A DNA stretch of 64,000 nucleotides from Larix kaempferi (taxonomy: Eukaryota; Streptophyta; Pinopsida; Pinales; Pinaceae), in NCBI GenBank assembly GCA_027924585.1, contig BSBM01000386.1, positions 6,526,501 to 6,590,500 of the forward strand. The letters are read 5' to 3'. The position numbers were made by a program, and so were the translations under genes. A model generated the notes under the pieces. The model did no database searches. It saw only the letters and a program-made list of their open reading frames with translations, and was not told where the DNA came from. Positions 57,877 to 64,000 of the stretch are shown in pieces; position 1 is the stretch's first letter; every line of letters begins with the position of its first letter.

Positions 57877-58565
57877 TAATATGTAGTAGTATTAGTTGTG
57901 ATATGTGTAATTCTATATATATATATATATTAACCTTATATACCATATATATACAACTCACTACTATGAGTACATATACTTACATCTTCAAATTTAAGTA
58001 CATTATAATACACATATACTACATATATACCAATATATATACTTCATAATACTATACATTATATTCGATACCATATCATATCAATATATATATTATATAC
58101 TTACTATATTACATACTTACACACTTATATAATATACACATTCCATAAACAATTAAAGACAACGTTTCCTAGTTTCCAAATTTTATTTTCAAAAAGTTTC
58201 AATTTCAAAATGTCAATTTTCAAGTAAGAGTGCAACTTTAAAGGAGGTCTACTCACAAAATTTCTGAGATATGTCATAACTCAACTATGCACCCTAATCA
58301 TACAAAAGGTATGAAAGCATGAAAATCAGTCCTTCAAAAACCATTTTAAGCATACAATAAACTGATCTTTAATCTCTTAGCTTATGAAATTAAAAGTAGG
58401 ATACACCCAACTTGTCTCTAAAGTAGGCATTAGTCAAGGCTTTTGATTCTTCCATTAACATAAGAGAGGTTAAATTTATTTCACAAAACTCATTTATAAA
58501 CTCCAAATGCACATACAAAAAATATTTACAACCACAGTGTTGGAACCTAGGCTCTGATACCACTT

Positions 58566-61355
58566 TGTAACGTAACTAACCCTGACACCAAGGTCACAGA
58601 CACATGTAAAACCAAAGGACAACTAAATAAAGGTATAGCCAGGGAAATTTTTAGGGGCGAAATTTCGCCAATTGGCTATTTTTTGAGCCTTTTTTCGAAA
58701 AATAAATTCGCTATTTGGTCATTTTTAGTCTCTAATATCGCCTATATTTACATAAAATATTTTTTTTATCATAATATTCGCCAAAATTTACAAGTTTCAG
58801 TAGTAAATTGTATGTTTCATATTTAACATTCGCCTACTTATCTATATATATGTTTTTTTCAATACAAAATAATCGCCTAGAATACTATACTTAAGTATAA
58901 TATTATTATCCTTAAAAAATAAGGTCAACCAAAGGCTAGTATAACATATCATTGAGACAATAAAAATAAATACATCCTTTAAAAATAAATGTGATACTTT
59001 AAAAAAAAATTATAAAACTCCCCAAAATCTCATGCAAATGCAACACCATGTAAGCATGATAATGCAACCATATTTATAAAATTGACCCTTAGAATTATTA
59101 AAACATTAAAGGTGACCATAATCAATCCAATAATGCTAACTGATCATATTTATGGAATTCTCTGCAAAAAATTACAAACTAGATCTTTCCACAATAAAAC
59201 TGTGCAATTTAAGGCACTCCTGTCAATCCAATTTATGACAGTTGTATTAATAGTTTTGCATTGCTCATCACGTTAGATATGAAACTAACGACTACAACAA
59301 TTCAATAATGTAAAATGGAAAATACAGATCTATCATATACAGCCATTAATTCATACAAAGATCAGATCTACTATTGCTATCATAAAATCACTATCGGATC
59401 ATCTGGTAAGCATCCAAATCCATGCAAAAACCAACTGTGAGCCCCAAATAAAAATAATATCAACTATATGGGGCACTCTACATCCATAAAGGGAACACTA
59501 GAGAATTCACATACAATCATACAACATCATATATTCAATTCTCTAAAGAAACTATCAATTCGATATAGTTTTCTAGCAGAAACACTCACTTTCTAGCAAT
59601 CAAAACTCAGTATTTTCATCTGTGGGTCATATAATAGATATGATAATCCATGGAGGGCACACTTGAAGAGGATTCTACAAAAAATAAGTCATGTACAAAC
59701 ATATTTAAAGCTTCCATTAAGATCAAATATCAACACAAGGAGAAAACCCCAATTTCCAAGCAAGATTCTCAACTAGAGTTCCAAAAACCAAGCAAAATTG
59801 TAACAATAAATTCATCTACAAATATGATCAGCCATGGAAGGAGAATTTTCAGAGTAAGATACAAAAAATAAACACATAAATCATATATTTCAAGATTCCA
59901 TCAGGGTCATGTCTCATATCCAAGGAAAATGTACAAGTTTCCAACAGTTAAACCATCAAATTTGCATCCAACCATTGATACAAAACCATATACATTTCAC
60001 TGTGAATAGATCAGCCATCAAGGGAAATATAGTAGTAATGGAAACTTAATATAAACATATTAATTAACATAAAATAAGCAACTATCTTAATAACGTTCCA
60101 CTGGCATCATCTGGACCACGTTCCACCTATCCATAGGCACTACCAAGCCAAATCCTCTTGGACAAGTCACCCGTGAGCTGAGGCCATTGATCCACAAGTA
60201 GAGGTGCACTCAAAAATAGCTCAAGTATCTGTTTGAGAAGCCACCACTCAATTAATCACCACATAGTTTCTTCTCCATCCCATTACTAGGTTCAATGGTA
60301 ATCTCTTCACGTTGAGGTTCCTCAGGACATCACCATTCACCATCAAGATTTATGTGCAGGTCCAGGATGGAGACAAGTAGTGGACACGAAGGAACTATAC
60401 CATAGTTGTCTAGTCTTGCAAAAAACATCATACAAAACCACAGTGCTCAAAGCACAAGGTTCATTCACATAGAAGATCATACATGGCTTCCCAAGCTCTC
60501 AACATTAATGGCATGAACAACCAAGAAAATCCAAAAATAATCAACCATAATCAACAACCTTAACTAAGGATAGAAACCAAAGAAGGTATTCAAACCCAAG
60601 GGGGTCAAAACAAACCAAGGTGAGACAACTTGAGTTAATCCAAGGGGGGGTAAATCAACTACAAGAGGCTAACTCTAATCCAACCCAAGCAATTTGAATT
60701 TCAAGGAGAGTGGCTCCAAGTCACTCTACCCAACTCAAATTCATGTGTGGATGCATCATCCATGAAGAGGAATCAAAATTAGTGAGATGAGGAGTTACAT
60801 AAACCAAGGCATCTTCCCAAAAATAGAAAAGGAGGGGTTACATAAGGAGTTATCCAACCTTTGAGTTGTCTAAGCTAAAAATAGATAGTGAGGGTGCACT
60901 TGTGCCAATGGGGGTTTCAAAACCAAGTGTAACCTCTAAAATGAGTTATAAAAACACCAAAGGGGCCCAATCAACAAGTGGAATCCACCCAAGCACCCAC
61001 TAATTCATGAATTAGCCTGAAAAGTACCAACATGGGATAAAATAATTAAAATTTGGGTCTATTGTACAATGTTTGGGTGATCATAAACTAATAAAACCAC
61101 GAAGGCATAAATATGGACCAAGCTCAACCAAACAAGTTCTAAAGTTCTAGGAATGATTCCATTCCCCTCACCTTGTGGATCTAAGCCTCCCGTACTCTTT
61201 TTTAATCTTCGGTGTGCCATTTATTCTCATTAATTAATTATTTACAAAATAGTAATGTCTATAGGTCCTTAAAGACCCTTGTTTTGGCACCTAGTGCCAC
61301 AATAATATACAATTACAAATTACATATGTATGGGTTTTAGCACAAGGGTATTACA
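58566..61355 (-). repeat. LARD-like element, 5' LTR (2,790 bases)
   Basis: It starts TGTAACGTAACTAACCCTG and ends AGGGTATTACA in plus-strand view. It matches 51819-56089 at roughly 85 percent by eye, so the element is old. It contains a copy of the small element at 58640-58920. Confidence 0.83.
58640..58920 (+). mobile_element. Small non-autonomous element, family member 2
   Basis: About 265 bases closely related to 24511-24798 in the same orientation, missing from the paralogous LTR at 51890. It carries the perfect palindrome GGCGAAATTTCGCC (58656-58669), where the other copy has GGTGAAATTTCACC. A target duplication was not clear here. Confidence 0.7.
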
Positions 61356-61552
61356 CACATTCGTATTGTTCCTAGTTCCTTTCTATCAAGAACCTCCCAT
61401 TCTTCGTCCTTCATAGCTTCTGGATATATTTATTTTCCTCCCAACAGTAGGAATAGATCCTTCTGATGCAGATAGTCCTCCATTTGCATCTTCCATAACT
61501 GGTAGTTTTGACCATTAAATTTGTTGACCCTAAAATTTCCTTCTTCCGCCAT
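61356..61552 (-). pseudogene. Copia-A gag, N-terminal segment
   Basis: ATG at 61550-61552 (minus) starts MAEEGNFRVNKFNGQNYQLW, then MQMEDYLHQKDLFLLLGGK, one TAA, then MKDEEWEVLDRKELGTIRM. This is the classic start of plant copia gag (NYQLWKMQMEDYL). The frame is cut after TIRM by the LARD-like element and resumes at 51818 with CLALS. Confidence 0.9.
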
Positions 61553-61612
61553 TGCTCCCACTTGAACCAGGAACCCTTCTTTCCTGCGATTTTATGCGCC
61601 AAATAGGCCTTT

Positions 61613-61625
61613 GGCTCTGATACCA
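61613..61625 (-). other. Copia-A primer-binding site
   Basis: Minus strand TGGTATCAGAGCC, two bases after the 5' LTR, complementary to initiator tRNA-Met. Confidence 0.9.
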
Positions 61626-61627
61626 AA

Positions 61628-62227
61628 TGTTAGAAAAACAGGATCACATAACAATAACATAAAATAACATGCAGAAATACAACACATAAACACAATACAC
61701 AAGAGACACCAATATACGTGGTTCACCCAATATAGGCTACGTCCACAAAGAAATTGCCAATCCTTTTATTAATCTATCCAACAAATGAAGGGATACAACC
61801 CGCAGCACATCTGATGCAACTTCCTCTTCACTCTCTTACAATCTCTATCACATAATCACAAATATGTTTACAATACTACAATACACAACCGTATTACAAT
61901 TCCTTCCTTTTAAAGAGGGATTACCATGGGAAAAAACCATAGGATACCCAATACCATGGGCCTGTAAATCACCCATTAATGACCAAGTCATGACCATGAA
62001 ATTACACCATATTACAAGGCATTTTTTTCTAAAATTTTTGCTAAGGGGGTGCTTCCCTCGAACCCCCTCCAGGGGGGAGCTCCCAAAAGTAGTCCCCCCC
62101 CCTCTTTAACCCCCCATGTAAACTATAGTGGGGGGGGATCCCCCCCACACACCCCCATCATGGGATAGGATCCAAACATGGCTGAAACATGACCTCTGAA
62201 TCAGAAAGATCAGGTTGTACAACCAAC
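61628..62227 (-). repeat. Copia-A 5' LTR (600 bases)
   Basis: Minus strand starts TGTTGGTTGTACAACC and ends TTTTCTAACA. The matching 3' LTR is at 24414-25307. Near 62090-62155 there are long C and G runs, including an almost perfect palindrome around GGGGGGGATCCCCCCC. Confidence 0.92.
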
Positions 62228-62232
62228 ACTAC
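62228..62232. repeat. Right target duplication of Copia-A (CTACC)
   Basis: Identical to 24409-24413. Joining across it restores CGLGRCPLCKG of the LINE zf-RVT motif. Confidence 0.88.
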
Positions 62233-62345
62233 CTAAGCCACACCAAAATATTTGAAGCAGAAGATCCCAATCAGAAATATTGTTTTATAGGGATAAACAA
62301 AGAGAAAAATTTCACTTAAGAGGGCACTTAAATTTCCATATATTA
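62233..62345 (-). pseudogene. Minus-strand LINE ORF2 fragment, right half of the split zf-RVT region
   Basis: The minus strand reads ISDWDLLLQIFWCGLG up to the CTACC duplication, the usual WDxLxxxGWxGPxRC run-up to the zf-RVT motif found at 24413. Stops are present. Beyond about 62345 no LINE sequence can be followed. Confidence 0.7.
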
Positions 62346-62460
62346 ATATATTCTATGTGTACTATCAGATATACAATTAATTATTACATATTTAACTACA
62401 ATAAAGTATAATCAATAAAGTTCATATTCCTTTCCAATGATTAATACAACTCCAATCAAT

Positions 62461-62713
62461 TCTTGCTAGCTCATATGGTTAAGGTGTGGGTTTCCTTTGC
62501 TAGGAAACTTGAGTTCAATACCCTTATAGTGACTTAGTTGGGAGGAGACACCCAAAAATGCATCCATGTTAAGGGTTGGTGTGTCCTAAATCGGCTGCGA
62601 TCCCCGCGTTATTTTGACAAATTAGATGCCCCTAGGTTGTGGTTTCTTAACCAATGGCTGAAATGCATTGGCCCCGAGTGATGGGCATTTCTAGCAACAA
62701 CAAAAAAGATTTA
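62461..62713 (+). mobile_element. SINE, tRNA-derived
   Basis: A box TAGCTCATATGGTTAAGG (62467 on) and B box TTGAGTTCAATACCC (near 62508) are at tRNA spacing. A ~200-base body follows, with GGGTTGGTGTGTCCTAAATC and CCCGAGTGATGGGCATTTC, then the tail CAACAACAAAAAAG. Confidence 0.68.
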
Positions 62714-63655
62714 TACAACTACCCTTTCATAATATATACTAGCACAGAAATGTATAATTTTTAATCATAATAGTGTGATCACTTTTTATGGAAAGATTGG
62801 TTGTTAAGAAAAAGTCACAAGAATGTGGAGATAAGGTGGCATTGCAACAAATTAGTTGTGCTTGTTCTTTAGATAAGAGTCTAATAAATTCCTATTCTTG
62901 GAGATTGGAAAGACAACAAACAATCAATTGAAATTCTTAGATCTCTTGTAAGGACTTCTGATAGAAAAACAAATGAAACTAAAGGATCTTTCATTTTTTA
63001 GGGTTCAAGAATAGTTATAAGACACGTGATATTCCAATCCCTTCCAAAAAGCTAGAGCTAAAAAAATCATATAAGGATCACTATCCTCTTTTCTTCCTTT
63101 TGTTCCTTAGAATTATTTGATAGAATGGCCAACATAGTATGTCAAAATCTATATTGCACATTGGAAAAAACTAGGGACGGGGTATGTTGTAACAGACCCT
63201 ATGTTATCTAATCACTAATGGAGTATGGACTCAATAAATAATTGGGACAAGTGGAATAATCATGGCATGCACACAATAGTTAATATCACCTATAATGGTC
63301 ATCATATTCATTCAAACTTGCATAAACTTGGTATAATGAAGCCTCCAATGACGAGATGGCCATAAACGTGTGGGCTTACTCATGAAATCCGTCGATTGGT
63401 TTGTGGCTTGGTCATCCCACTTCAATGACCCTTCAAAAATACTAATGAGCCCAAGAATATTGCTTTGAGTTGGTTGAATCCAAGGATTACCGACCCCCTG
63501 GTGAAGATCTTTGGTTTTACATGGAGTATTTTTTGTGTTGTATCTAATAGCCAATATATCATAAATGGGGGCTTAATAGGCTAATTACAGGTGAATTTTT
63601 TTTAGTTATGATTTTTTTGTGTGCCCTTTATCTTTGAATCTCATGTTATTTTTCT
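62714..63655. other. Intergenic, no gene recognised
   Basis: An 80-codon minus frame at 63312-63554 shows no motif I know. Otherwise AT-rich. Confidence 0.5.
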
Positions 63656-63689
63656 CTCTTGTTGATTGTGGAGCCTAATTATCTTCCCA

Positions 63690-63740
63690 ATGCTGAGGTC
63701 TTGTTTCAGCCATGTTTGGATCCCAATTCCAAGGGGGGGG
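63690..63740 (+). repeat. Fragment of a Copia-A-type LTR
   Basis: GAGGTCTTGTTTCAGCCATG then TTTGGATCC matches the complement of 62165-62205 in the Copia-A LTR. It ends in a G8 run just before the next LTR. Confidence 0.55.
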
Positions 63741-63747
63741 TCTAGTG

Positions 63748-64000
63748 TGTTGAGATATTGTAACTTCAAAGAATATTATATTTGTACTTTCTTATTCCGG
63801 AGATGTTTCATTCCTCCGTGAAGATCTTATTGTATATCCGGAGATGTTTATTCCTCCGTCGGAATGTGGTAACTTGGGTTATTAGACTTCCCTAGTGGGG
63901 GTCGGCCCTATATGTGTTATGTGGGTCAAAGGGCTATTAGACCACCCTAGTGGGGTCGGCCTAGTCAGTTATAATAGGGTATTTAACCTAATGGTTAAAT
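63748..64000 (+). repeat. Copia-B-family LTR, truncated by the window end
   Basis: It starts TGTTGAGATATTGTAACTT and follows the Copia-B LTR (TTATTCCTCCGTCGGAATGT, GTGGGGTCGGCC) to the last base, with several differences and a doubled GGGTTATTAGAC-type segment. It could be a solo LTR, or one end of a whole element outside the window. Confidence 0.88.

Larger units (their letters stand above)
56090..58565 (-). other. LARD-like element internal region, non-coding, with PBS at its right end
   Basis: No open frame of note. It holds a short duplication (CATACATGCC...GAAAGATAACAT, 56150-56245), a decayed AAGATACTTTT repeat (56780-56955), simple repeats and a SINE. The PBS (minus strand TGGTATCAGAGCC) is at 58550-58562, three bases from the LTR. 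Confidence 0.75.
51819..61355 (-). mobile_element. Large non-autonomous LTR retrotransposon (LARD-like), very long LTRs, no coding capacity
   Basis: Two related blocks, 51819-56089 and 58566-61355, both start TGTAA on the plus strand and end at TATTAC(A). They flank a 2.5-kb region with no open frame. The minus-strand PBS TGGTATCAGAGCC is at 58550-58562 beside the right block, so the element reads right to left. A pyrimidine stretch (TTCACATACCCCTT, 56090-56103) beside the left block is its polypurine tract. It is inserted in Copia-A gag: flanks CATAG and CACAT are a decayed duplication, and removal plus five bases restores the gag frame as TIRMCLALS. Long LTRs and a non-coding interior fit a LARD that uses proteins from another element. 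Confidence 0.85.
24414..62227 (-). mobile_element. Copia-A: Ty1/copia retrotransposon split into four pieces by three later insertions
   Basis: The element's own DNA is 62227-61356, 51818-51575, 44979-42862 and 26733-24414, about 5.5 kb, a normal copia length. Read on the minus strand in that order it gives 5' LTR, PBS, gag, zinc knuckle, protease, integrase, RT, RNase H and 3' LTR without a gap. The intervening DNA is a long-LTR element, Copia-B and a CACTA transposon. The flanking CTACC duplication shows both ends are original. Its RT reads YVDG where YVDD is needed (near 26358-26369), the protease reads DSRDS, and several stops occur, so it is dead. Confidence 0.92.

Noticed and set aside
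57613-57879. 88-codon frame
   Set aside because: It runs through (TA)n and (GA)n microsatellites, so its openness is a composition effect.
61411-61626. 71-codon minus frame starting at 61626 as the gag start of Copia-A
   Set aside because: Its start overlaps the primer-binding site. The typical gag sequence is in another frame, from the ATG at 61550-61552.

Overview
The window looks like intergenic DNA of a large plant nuclear genome. It has plant-type LINEs with an RNase H domain, Ty1/copia and Ty3/gypsy elements primed by initiator tRNA-Met, a CACTA transposon, tRNA-derived SINEs and decayed pieces of plant genes. A conifer or other large-genome seed plant fits the density and nesting, but nothing here fixes the species. 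No intact single-copy host gene was found. Nearly everything recognisable is a mobile element or a pseudogene.

Layout. 1-5970 is the 3' part of a nearly intact LINE on the + strand (ORF1, ORF2 and a possible small ORF3). 5985-9900 is AT-rich and repeat-laden (tandem arrays, a long hairpin, a large inverted repeat). 9900-13700 holds decayed host-gene pieces: a family-5 glycoside hydrolase start (+), an unrecognised membrane-protein gene piece (-) and an isocitrate-dehydrogenase-like exon pair (-). 13700-18100 is mostly unassigned, with palindrome and tandem arrays. 18138-22640 is a decayed Ty3/gypsy chromovirus with its 3' LTR.

23640-62345 is one nested stack. An old minus-strand LINE is split by a minus-strand copia element, here Copia-A (24414-62227, target duplication CTACC). 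Copia-A is itself split in three places: by a CACTA transposon (26734-42861, target duplication TTT), by a second copia, Copia-B (44980-51574, +), and by a non-autonomous element with very long LTRs (51819-61355, -). The CACTA element carries an intronless ribosomal protein eS12 pseudogene and a tRNA-like sequence, and is split in turn by a third copia, Copia-C (34272-41515, +, target duplication GGTAG). At all four junctions that fall within coding sequence, removing the insert plus one copy of the target duplication rejoins the interrupted reading frame. The order of events can therefore be read from the sequence: LINE, then Copia-A, then the three insertions into it, with Copia-C after the CACTA element.

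The right edge (63748-64000) holds part of another Copia-B-type LTR. Copia-C is the youngest-looking LTR element (LTRs about 3 percent different by eye, one stop codon in gag-pol). Copia-B LTRs differ by about 5 percent, and the long-LTR element and Copia-A are clearly older. Coordinates marked about were judged by eye.
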